Below are positions 1 to 8,252 of a stretch of 8,371 nt of DNA, piece after piece (position 1 is the stretch's first letter; each line of letters starts with the position of its first letter). A program made the position numbers and the translations under genes. The DNA is taken from contig DJEI01000034.1 in assembly GCA_002431865.1 (NCBI GenBank), positions 10,371 through 18,741 on the forward strand, read 5' to 3'. Source of the DNA: Lachnospiraceae bacterium UBA5902. Lineage in GTDB: Bacteria; Bacillota; Clostridia; Lachnospirales; Lachnospiraceae. Below the pieces are notes generated by a model. The model was not told the origin of the DNA. It saw nothing but the letters and a program-made list of their open reading frames with translations, and ran no database searches.

Positions 1-105
1 GCCACTGAGCCATGGACGGCGAATTGGCGGCGGTTGCGTGACAAAATGGTATGTATATCAGAACAGTTAGAACTTCTTGGTTTCAATACATCGCATATGA
101 AATGA
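1..105 (+). CDS. 3' end of an unidentified upstream gene (partial)
   Basis: Frame 1 is open from the window edge for 34 codons and stops at TGA 103-105. The visible tail ends in SEQLELLGFNTSHMK and is rich in Trp and Arg near the edge. I do not recognise the family. The second frame is also open, to TAG at 68-70, so the frame choice is not certain; frame 1 is preferred because it is longer and its codon choice resembles the neighbouring genes. About 60 bases separate this stop from the next start, so it could be cotranscribed with the kinase-like gene. Confidence 0.35.
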   Translation, partial: ATEPWTANWRRLRDKMVCISEQLELLGFNTSHMK

Positions 106-164
106 AATAATATTAAAATATATGCATTACAATATGTGCAATTAGAAATTAGGAGGTGTTCGTT

Positions 165-737
165 ATGATTATTACGATTGGTAGAAAATGTGGCTGCTGT
201 GGCGATGAGATCGGTCATGCGTTGGAACAGATATATCATATTCCCTTTTATGATCGCTCGGTCATCTCGGAGCTTGCAAAAGGGTATGGATTGTATGAAC
301 GGTATCCGGATTTCTATGGAGAAACTCCGATGGATACATTGATGTACACGATATCCCAGACAGAGAGTGAGAGTGTATTTTATGAGACACCGAAGAAAGC
401 GTTGTTCGGGATACTGGAAGGTAAAAATTGTATTATCTTAGGCAGATGTGGTGATTATGTATTTAAGGACCGACCAGATAAGCTTGCCATTTTCCTGACC
501 GGGGATGATGCGATGCGTGTTGAGACGATCGCGAAGAAGCACGGAATCTCAGAGCGGCAGGCAAAGAAGCTTGTACAGGCAACCGATGAGCGTCGGGCGG
601 CATATCACAAATATTATACCGGAGAGACATGGGGTATGGCAGAAAATTATGATCTGTGCCTGAATGTCTCGAAGCTTGGTACGGTAGGTACGATCGCTAT
701 GATCGAGCAGTATATCAAAAAGACTGGGTTAGAGTAG
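165..737 (+). CDS. Cytidylate kinase-like family protein (Cytidylate_kin2 type)
   Basis: A 190-residue soluble protein that resembles the Cytidylate_kin2 family of P-loop nucleoside monophosphate kinase-like proteins common in clostridia; their substrates are mostly unproven. What is seen: an N-terminal beta strand and loop (IITIGRKCGCCGDEIG, residues 2-17) where the family usually has a GSGG-type loop, then PFYDR (27-31), a GRCGDY motif (93-98), a DERRAAYHKYYTG segment (141-153), Trp156, and NYDLCLN (161-167) near the C-terminus. All are in the family order and spacing. ATG 165 is chosen because the strong ribosome site AGGAGGTG (151-158) lies 6 bases before it; a GTG at 156 is in frame but sits inside that site. 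The P-loop carries Cys9, Cys11 and Cys12, which is unusual. The stop at 735-737 abuts the regulator gene. The family call is firm; the substrate is unknown. Confidence 0.8.
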   Translation: MIITIGRKCGCCGDEIGHALEQIYHIPFYDRSVISELAKGYGLYERYPDFYGETPMDTLMYTISQTESESVFYETPKKALFGILEGKNCIILGRCGDYVFKDRPDKLAIFLTGDDAMRVETIAKKHGISERQAKKLVQATDERRAAYHKYYTGETWGMAENYDLCLNVSKLGTVGTIAMIEQYIKKTGLE

Positions 738-740
738 GTG

Positions 741-1424
741 ATGAAGGAAATGGAGAAACAAACAACACAGGAATATGAGAAAGCAATCACCTATATCATA
801 GGCCGGATCAAGGAAGGATCGCTGCAGTTAGGCAGTAAGCTTCCACCGGAACGGAAGATTGCCGAGGAGTTAGGCATCGGAAGAAATTCGATCCGGGAGG
901 CAATCAGCATCCTGCATGGCATGGGACTGATTGACCGCATGCAGGGATCTGGCAACTATGTATCGAAGCATGTGGGCGAGTCAATCCGGCAGTCGCTTAC
1001 GGTGATGCTTGCACTTGGAACGATTACGAAAGAGGAAATATTTGAGTTCCGCCGGGTGATGGAGAAGGCGGTCTGTACGAATCTGATTGTAAAAGGGATC
1101 TCTTATGAATATGAGCCGATTTTGGAGACAAAGCTTGATGAGATGAAGCTGCTAGAAGGGAAAGAACTGACCGATGTGGACAAAGAGTTTCACGACACCC
1201 TGATTCAGGCGACCGGAAATCATCTGTGGGCGGTTTTGATGGAGGCAGTTACTGATGCGTACCGGGATTGGATCAACTATGTGATCGAGTTTGCAGATGA
1301 GCCGGCACGGGAGAAACTGATGCAGTGTCATGAGGACATTTACCAGAATCTGGTACAGAAAAATGAGCCAGCCATGCTTGCCGCGATTGACAGGCATTAT
1401 GATTTGATAGAACAGGTGATGTGA
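741..1424 (+). CDS. GntR-family transcriptional regulator, FadR subfamily with FCD domain
   Basis: A DNA-binding regulator of about 227 residues. An N-terminal winged helix-turn-helix includes KLPPERKIAEELGIGRNSI and ends with the wing GSGNYV (about residues 33-74, numbered from 741). The C-terminal part is an all-helical FCD effector domain. The residues known to bind a metal in FCD proteins are present: an Asp-x3-His pair (DKEFH, D147 and H151), then H197 (CHED) and H219 (RHYD). These proteins normally respond to small organic acids; the ligand cannot be read from sequence. The gene follows the kinase stop with no gap (TAG then GTG ATG), so translation is probably coupled. GTG 738, ATG 741 and ATG 750 are all possible starts; AGGTG at 736-740 would best serve ATG 750. 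It likely regulates its own unit or a nearby pathway. Nothing seen here ties it to the ATP synthase operon downstream. Confidence 0.88.
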   Translation: MKEMEKQTTQEYEKAITYIIGRIKEGSLQLGSKLPPERKIAEELGIGRNSIREAISILHGMGLIDRMQGSGNYVSKHVGESIRQSLTVMLALGTITKEEIFEFRRVMEKAVCTNLIVKGISYEYEPILETKLDEMKLLEGKELTDVDKEFHDTLIQATGNHLWAVLMEAVTDAYRDWINYVIEFADEPAREKLMQCHEDIYQNLVQKNEPAMLAAIDRHYDLIEQVM

Positions 1425-1435
1425 GATAAATAATT

Positions 1436-1494
1436 CCGTCAAGCAAATAAGTAGTGAGACTGCTTGCAGGCTGAATTACTTATTTATTTGACGG
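1436..1494. repeat. Long inverted repeat after the GntR gene, possible terminator
   Basis: The arms are 1436-1453 (CCGTCAAGCAAATAAGTA) and 1477-1494 (TACTTATTTATTTGACGG). They pair over 18 positions with one G-U wobble and one C-A mismatch, around a 23-base loop that has a small CTG/CAG stem of its own. It starts 12 bases after the regulator's stop codon. There is no T-tract after it on the + strand, so it is not a standard intrinsic terminator. It could stabilise the 3' end of the mRNA, act as a weak bidirectional terminator, or be a protein-binding site. Confidence 0.7.
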
Positions 1495-1515
1495 ATAAAC
1501 AGACATAAACATGAA

Positions 1516-1527
1516 GGGCGGTAGCCC
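1516..1527 (+). repeat. Small GC hairpin GGGC-GGTA-GCCC
   Basis: A perfect 4-bp GC stem with a four-base loop, followed 3 bases later by the 8-base palindrome ATGCGCAT (1531-1538). It is short enough to arise by chance, but it lies between two longer inverted repeats and may be part of one structured element. Confidence 0.4.
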
Positions 1528-1544
1528 GGAATGCGCATGACTAT

Positions 1545-1582
1545 TTACGATTTCGGGAGTTCGTAGAACGGAGAAATCGTAA
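1545..1582. repeat. Nested palindrome in the gntR-atpB intergenic region
   Basis: The outer arms TTACGATTTC (1545-1554) and GAAATCGTAA (1573-1582) are perfectly complementary over 10 bp. Inside the loop is a second perfect stem, GTTC (1559-1562) with GAAC (1566-1569), closed by GTA. There is no T-tract straight after it. The two-tier palindrome resembles a dispersed intergenic repeat, or a structured RNA end, more than an ordinary terminator. Confidence 0.65.
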
Positions 1583-1613
1583 TTATTATAACTTATGTTA
1601 AAAATGCTAAAAT

Positions 1614-1638
1614 AACAATCTGTTTAGGTTGTTTTTTT
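1614..1638 (+). terminator. Weak intrinsic terminator upstream of atpB
   Basis: A 7-bp stem AACAATC (1614-1620) with GGTTGTT (1627-1633), including one T-G wobble, closes a 6-base loop. The right arm runs into a T-tract (1632-1638). The stem is AU-rich, so termination may be partial. It probably ends transcription from the kinase and regulator unit before the atp promoter. If transcription also starts upstream of it, it could act as an attenuator. Confidence 0.5.
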
Positions 1639-1652
1639 ATAGAAAAATACGT

Positions 1653-1679
1653 TTTACTTTCGACAAAAAAAGGTATACA
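1653..1679 (+). promoter_or_regulatory. Possible sigma-A type promoter for the atp operon
   Basis: TATACA (1674-1679) matches the -10 consensus at 4 of 6 positions. TTTACT (1653-1658) is a 4-of-6 -35 candidate at 15 bp spacing, or TTTTAC (1652-1657) a weaker one at 16 bp. It lies just after the terminator and about 50 bases before the atpB start, the expected place. The match is modest and the start site is not determined. Confidence 0.35.
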
Positions 1680-1726
1680 CTTTTACGTGGGTAGAAAGGA
1701 TAAAACGAGAAAAGGAGATGGTTTTT

Positions 1727-2416
1727 TTGGAAGATCTTGCAAAAGACCTGATGGAAGAACTGAACTGTGAGACCGTTTTTACGATTCCAATCTTCGGTGG
1801 CATCGACGTATCGGAATCTGTGGTCGTAACATGGATTATCATGGCAGTGCTAGTTCTTGTGGCAATCATCCTGACAAGAAACATGAAGATTGATCACATC
1901 AGCAAACGTCAGGCAATCGCAGAGACGATTGTTACAAAGTTGACTGGTATGGTGGAGGATATGATCGGACCCGAAGGAAAAGCATATGTCCCATATCTGA
2001 CAACTGTATTGCTGTATATTGGTGTATCGAACATCATTGGATTGTTTGGATTTAAGTCCCCAACGAAAGACCTGAATGTCACGATCGCACTTGCGGTTAT
2101 GAGTATTGTCTTAGTTGAGGCGGCAGGTATTTATCATCTGGGTGTGAAGAAGTGGCTGCACAAGTTCGTAGAACCGATCGCAATCGTCACTCCGATCAAT
2201 ATCTTAGAGGTATTTACACGACCATTGTCACTGTGCATGCGACTCTTTGGTAACGTGCTTGGTGCATTTGTAATTATGGAACTCATTAAGATGGTTGTTC
2301 CAGTTGTTCTGCCGGCAGTCTTTTCTTTGTATTTTGATCTGTTTGATGGATTGCTGCAGGCATATGTATTTGTATTTTTGACATCACTGTATATCAGTGA
2401 AGAGATTGAACAATAA
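1727..2416 (+). CDS. atpB: F1Fo ATP synthase subunit a
   Basis: Integral membrane stator subunit of Fo that forms the ion half-channels beside the c-ring. About five to six hydrophobic segments follow a short polar N-terminus. The essential stator arginine is in CMRLFGN (R172 from the TTG start; counterpart of E. coli aR210), preceded by [24 protein letters not shown] near the C-terminus holds the conserved Gln-Ala-Tyr. Start choice: ATG 1718 directly abuts the ribosome site AAGGAG (1712-1717), which leaves no spacing. In-frame TTG 1727 sits 9 bases after it and is the better start, giving 229 residues; from ATG 1718 it would be 232. It is the first gene of the operon, with no atpI ahead of it, and atpE follows after 20 bases. 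Confidence 0.93.
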   Translation: MEDLAKDLMEELNCETVFTIPIFGGIDVSESVVVTWIIMAVLVLVAIILTRNMKIDHISKRQAIAETIVTKLTGMVEDMIGPEGKAYVPYLTTVLLYIGVSNIIGLFGFKSPTKDLNVTIALAVMSIVLVEAAGIYHLGVKKWLHKFVEPIAIVTPINILEVFTRPLSLCMRLFGNVLGAFVIMELIKMVVPVVLPAVFSLYFDLFDGLLQAYVFVFLTSLYISEEIEQ

Positions 2417-2436
2417 ACGAAAAGGAGATAATTAGT

Positions 2437-2661
2437 ATGGGTACGATAATCGCAATTGGTGCAGGTATTGCAGTTTTAGGAGCGCTTGGCGCAGGTATTG
2501 GTATCGGTATTGCAACCGGTAAGGCAGCAGAGGCAATCGCAAGACAGCCGGAGGCAGAAGGTAAAATCAACAAGACATTGATTCTTGGTTGTGCACTTGC
2601 AGAGGCAACTGCTATTTACGGTTTCGTTATCGCGCTTATGATCATAGTAATGTTGAAGTAA
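2437..2661 (+). CDS. atpE: F1Fo ATP synthase subunit c (c-ring)
   Basis: A 74-residue hairpin of two membrane helices (about residues 3-25 and 47-72) joined by the polar loop ARQPEAEGK. Copies form the rotating ring. The first helix is glycine-rich ([14 protein letters not shown]), as the family requires for tight packing. The ion-carrying carboxylate is Glu56 in [10 protein letters not shown]. Compared with the Na+-binding c subunit of Ilyobacter tartaricus, the Gln32 position is Ile23 and the Ser66 position is Ala57, while Thr58 and Tyr61 are kept. Loss of two ligands points to proton rather than sodium coupling; this is an inference. The start is supported by AAAGGAGA (2421-2428), 8 bases before ATG. 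Confidence 0.96.
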   Translation: MGTIIAIGAGIAVLGALGAGIGIGIATGKAAEAIARQPEAEGKINKTLILGCALAEATAIYGFVIALMIIVMLK

Positions 2662-2685
2662 TCACAGGAAAGGCAGGGTGGTAAC

Positions 2686-3171
2686 ATGCTCCGGGTAGAT
2701 TGGAATTTATTACTTACCATAATCAATCTGCTGCTTTTGTTCGTGTTGATGCGGATTTTCCTGTTTAAGCCGGTACAGAAGATCATTGCTGCGCGTCAGG
2801 AGGAAGCGGACAGACAGTTCAAGGAAGCGGACGAGAGCAAGCAGGCAGCAGAGGAAACAAGAAAGCAGTATGAGGCAAGTCTTGCAAATGCGGAAGAAGC
2901 CAAGAAACAGGTACTTCAGGAGGCAAGACAGACCGCAGATGCAGAATATAAGCGGATTGTATCAGACGCAGAGAAGACCGCAAAGCAGGTAAAGGAAGAT
3001 GCAATCGCAGATGCAGAGAACCAGAAGGCACAGATCCTGAAGAAAGCAGAAAAAGATATTGCCGATATGGTTGTCAATGCAACAGTTAAGGTAGTTGGAG
3101 AGAAAAAGGGTGCAGAGGTGGATAACGCACTGTACGACAAATTTTTAGATAAAGCAGGTGATGAAACGTGA
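2686..3171 (+). CDS. atpF: F1Fo ATP synthase subunit b (peripheral stalk)
   Basis: A 161-residue stalk protein of normal length: one N-terminal membrane helix (about residues 7-27) followed by FKPVQKII, the usual exit from the membrane. Then comes a long charged Ala/Glu/Lys/Gln coiled coil (about 33-125) and a C-terminal segment DIADMVVNATVKVVGEK, which in this family contacts delta. It holds the stator against rotation. A GGGTGG ribosome site lies just ahead of ATG 2686. Its TGA stop (3169-3171) overlaps the GTG start of the delta-alpha gene by 4 bases (GTGA), so the two are probably translationally coupled. There is no fusion on this side, unlike the b-delta fusion known in mycobacteria. 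Confidence 0.95.
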   Translation: MLRVDWNLLLTIINLLLLFVLMRIFLFKPVQKIIAARQEEADRQFKEADESKQAAEETRKQYEASLANAEEAKKQVLQEARQTADAEYKRIVSDAEKTAKQVKEDAIADAENQKAQILKKAEKDIADMVVNATVKVVGEKKGAEVDNALYDKFLDKAGDET

Positions 3172-5216
3172 TTCGAGCAGCAAAGGACTATGCAGCGGAT
3201 TTGAAGCTCGTTGAAAACGCGAAGTCAAATCTGCAGATCGTAAAGGATATTTTAGAGGCAGTTCCTGAGATCGGTGTGGAGTTTGAAGATCCAACCGTAT
3301 CGCTGGAGAAGAAGCATCTGGTGATTGACCGGGTATTCCCGAAGGAGATCCGGAACTTCTTAAAGATCTTATGTGATAATGAAGATTTCGGATTATTGGA
3401 AGAAATCGAGCAGGCATATATTGAACTGACGAAGACACCGGAGAAGGTGGAAGCGCAGGCAGAACTCACATATGTGACACCACCGACACCAGAGCAGATG
3501 GAGCGGATTCGTTTGTTCCTTGCAAAGGTATGTAACAATCCGGATATCAAGATCGTTGGCAAGGAAGATGCATCCATCAGGAGTGGATTCATCATCCGTG
3601 TTGGAAACAAAGAGTACGACTGGAGCGAGCAGGGGCGTATCGACCAGCTGCAGAAGCATATCAACCAGTCCCTGACAAGCAAGAAGCTGATAACGGTCAG
3701 TGAGGAGAGCATCATTTCCATCCTGCGAGCCGATATTGCAGATTTCGAATTACAGGCAAAGGATAAGGAGATCGGTGTTGTCAACTGGGTTGGCGATGGT
3801 ATTGCGAATGTCGATGGTATCGACCACGCATTTTACGGTGAAATCGTTCTCTTTGACTGTGGTGTCAAAGGTATGGTACAGGATGTAAGACGCGATGAGA
3901 TCGGTGTTATCCTGTTTGGCCGTGATACAGAGATCAAGGAAGGCAGCCGCGTCGTTCGTACCGGCAAGATGGCTGGTATCCCGGTTGGAGATGCATTCCT
4001 TGGAAGAATCGTGGATGCACTTGGTGCGCCGATTGATGGACAGGGTGATATCGCGCAGGATGGTTATCGTCCAATTGAGAACCCGGCACCAAGTATTGTA
4101 GACCGTAAATCCGTATCCGTTCCTATGGAGACAGGTATTCTGTCAATTGATTCGATGTTCCCGATCGGTCGTGGACAGCGTGAGTTGATCATCGGTGACA
4201 GACAGACAGGTAAGACTTCAATCGCGATGGATACAATCCTGAACCAGAAGGGCAAGGATGTTATCTGTGTCTATGTTGCAATCGGACAGAAGGCATCGAC
4301 AATCGCGAAGTTAGTAAATACGTTAAAGAAAAATGACGCGATGGATTACACGATCGTCGTTGCTGCAACAGCATCCGATCCGGCACCATTGCAGTATATC
4401 GCACCATATGCAGGTACAGCACTTGCAGAGTATTTCATGTATCAGGGCAAGGATGTTCTGATCGTCTATGATGATCTGTCCAAGCATGCGGTTGCCTACC
4501 GTGCAATCTCACTTTTGCTGGAGCGTTCACCAGGACGTGAGGCATATCCGGGTGATGTATTCTATCTGCACTCAAGATTGCTGGAGCGTTCTTCCCGTGT
4601 AACAGCCGAGGCTGGCGGTGGAAGTATTACCGCACTTCCGATCATTGAGACACAGGCAGGCGATGTGTCTGCATACATCCCGACAAATGTTATTTCTATC
4701 ACAGATGGACAGATCTATCTGGAAAGTGAGCTGTTCTTCGCTGGTCAGCGTCCGGCCGTCAATGTCGGACTTTCCGTATCCCGAGTCGGTGGTGCGGCGC
4801 AGACAAAGGCGATGAAGAAGGCAGCCGGAAGTATCCGTATTGATCTGGCACAGTATCGTGAGATGGAGGTCTTTACACAGTTTTCTTCCGATCTGGATGA
4901 GAACACGAAGAAACAGTTAGCGCATGGACGTGCACTGATGGAGCTGTTGAAGCAGCCACTTGGACGTCCATTTACAATGGCAGAGCAGGTTATTACATTG
5001 GTTGCTGCCAATGCGCATGTATTCAGTGATCTTCCGATTGAGAAGATCAAGGCATTCCGCCTTGGACTGCTGGATGATTTTGCAAAGAATCATGCAGATA
5101 TTATCGGGCGTCTGGATTCTTCCAAGGATCTGGCAGACGATGTGAAGGATGCAATCATACAGGCAGCGAATGAATATAAGCAGAGGAGCCTGGAAGACGA
5201 AAACGGAGGGAATTAA
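3168..5216 (+). CDS. Fused F1Fo ATP synthase delta-alpha subunit (AtpH-AtpA)
   Basis: One uninterrupted 682-residue frame. Residues 1-174 are a delta subunit: the helical N-terminal domain includes FPKEIRNFLKILCDNEDFGL, and the C-terminal domain includes ASIRSGFIIRVGNKEYDWS. Residues 175-682 are a full-length alpha: ITVSEESIISILRADI at its N-terminus, VGDGIANVDGI, Walker A GDRQTGKT (343-350), Walker B LIVYDD (431-436), the signature PAVNVGLSVS (529-538) and arginine finger R539. Alpha binds nucleotide at the non-catalytic sites and completes the catalytic sites on beta; delta joins the F1 crown to subunit b. The start is GTG 3168, overlapping the atpF stop. No ATG, GTG or TTG is in frame from residue 117 to 235, so alpha has no normal start of its own. 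The delta N-terminus is slightly short. Both halves look intact. The fusion is certain in this sequence; its effect on the 3:1 alpha to delta ratio is unknown. Confidence 0.95.
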   Translation: MIRAAKDYAADLKLVENAKSNLQIVKDILEAVPEIGVEFEDPTVSLEKKHLVIDRVFPKEIRNFLKILCDNEDFGLLEEIEQAYIELTKTPEKVEAQAELTYVTPPTPEQMERIRLFLAKVCNNPDIKIVGKEDASIRSGFIIRVGNKEYDWSEQGRIDQLQKHINQSLTSKKLITVSEESIISILRADIADFELQAKDKEIGVVNWVGDGIANVDGIDHAFYGEIVLFDCGVKGMVQDVRRDEIGVILFGRDTEIKEGSRVVRTGKMAGIPVGDAFLGRIVDALGAPIDGQGDIAQDGYRPIENPAPSIVDRKSVSVPMETGILSIDSMFPIGRGQRELIIGDRQTGKTSIAMDTILNQKGKDVICVYVAIGQKASTIAKLVNTLKKNDAMDYTIVVAATASDPAPLQYIAPYAGTALAEYFMYQGKDVLIVYDDLSKHAVAYRAISLLLERSPGREAYPGDVFYLHSRLLERSSRVTAEAGGGSITALPIIETQAGDVSAYIPTNVISITDGQIYLESELFFAGQRPAVNVGLSVSRVGGAAQTKAMKKAAGSIRIDLAQYREMEVFTQFSSDLDENTKKQLAHGRALMELLKQPLGRPFTMAEQVITLVAANAHVFSDLPIEKIKAFRLGLLDDFAKNHADIIGRLDSSKDLADDVKDAIIQAANEYKQRSLEDENGGN

Positions 5217-7567
<2,351 letters not shown>

Positions 7568-7588
7568 AGGATAGAAAGGGGACGGCAT

Positions 7589-8002
7589 ATGAATACATTT
7601 TCACTCAAAATCATAGCCTGTGACCGGGTGTTTTATGATGGACCATGTGAAATTTTGAAATTCCCCGGCTATGATGGACAGATGGCGATTCTGGCACATC
7701 ACGAGAAGATGACGACGAATATCGAAGTCGGTGAGCTGCATTTCCGGACACCGGATGGAGAAGAACATGTGGCAATCTGTTCCGATGGACTTCTGAAGGT
7801 CAAGAACAACGAGGTTGTTGTACTTGTCTATTCGGCAGAAAAACCGGAGGAAATCGATGAGTTCCGTGCACAGGCTGCGAAGGAGCGTGCCATCGAGCAG
7901 ATGCAGCAGAAGCAGAGTATCATGGAATACCATATTTCCCGTGCTTCACTTGCCAGAGCGATGGCGAGACTGCAGGGACACGATCGGTATGAAGGGAAGT
8001 AA
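7589..8002 (+). CDS. atpC: F1Fo ATP synthase subunit epsilon
   Basis: A 137-residue rotor subunit that links gamma to the c-ring and can inhibit ATP hydrolysis. Residues 1-84 form the beta sandwich (KFPGYDGQMAILAHHEKM corresponds to the usual GxxGxLxxHxP region, somewhat diverged). Residues 87-129 are the two C-terminal helices. IDEFRA (89-94) matches the I(L)DxxRA ATP-binding motif described for Bacillus PS3 epsilon; Glu84, Arg123 and Arg127 fall at positions equivalent to binding residues reported there. This suggests that ATP holds the helices in the non-inhibiting state; it is inferred, not shown. The start follows AAAGGGG (7576-7582 region) and the gene lies 21 bases after atpD. It is the last gene of the operon. 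Confidence 0.94.
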   Translation: MNTFSLKIIACDRVFYDGPCEILKFPGYDGQMAILAHHEKMTTNIEVGELHFRTPDGEEHVAICSDGLLKVKNNEVVVLVYSAEKPEEIDEFRAQAAKERAIEQMQQKQSIMEYHISRASLARAMARLQGHDRYEGK

Positions 8003-8015
8003 ATAAATGGATAAG

Positions 8016-8170
8016 CATAGCAATGTTTGTGAGTGTAAATACAGAATAAGAGAATTACAGTGACTGTAAGTATAAATATTGAACATGAGAATTGCGGTGA
8101 CTGTAAGTATAAATAATGAACATGAGTATTGCAATGTTTGTGAGTGTATAAGTTGACGTAATGTACATGA
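8016..8170. repeat. Imperfect tandem repeat, four units of about 37 bp
   Basis: Units are 8016-8052, 8053-8089, 8090-8126 and 8127-8170 (the last about 7 bases longer). Units 2 and 3 agree at 34 of 37 positions and share GTGACTGTAAGTATAAATA. Units 1 and 4 share GCAATGTTTGTGAGTGT and are more distant from the inner pair, giving an A-B-B-A pattern. The array starts 14 bases after the atpC stop and ends before the terminator, so it would be in the 3' untranslated part of the operon mRNA. A period of 37 is not a multiple of three, and I see no gene in it. Confidence 0.7.
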
Positions 8171-8200
8171 ATATATGTAGTCGATAGGCAACAAGAGAAT

Positions 8201-8242
8201 GAAACATCCAGCTGGCAAGAACCGGTTGGATGTTTCTTTTTT
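8201..8242 (+). terminator. Strong intrinsic terminator of the atp operon
   Basis: A 15-bp stem GAAACATCCAGCTGG (8201-8215) with CCGGTTGGATGTTTC (8222-8236), containing two G-T wobble positions, closes a 6-base loop CAAGAA and is followed by six T (8237-8242). It ends the operon about 200 bases after atpC. Confidence 0.93.
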
Positions 8243-8252
8243 ATGATTATGA

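Noticed and set aside
106..150. Promoter for the kinase-like gene in the AT-rich DNA before it
   Set aside because: Several TA-rich -10-like sites exist, but none has a convincing -35 at proper spacing, so no single one can be supported.
3188..3784. 198-codon minus-strand open frame opposite the delta part
   Set aside because: Serine-rich antisense shadow of the delta domain; the + strand protein is a clear family match.
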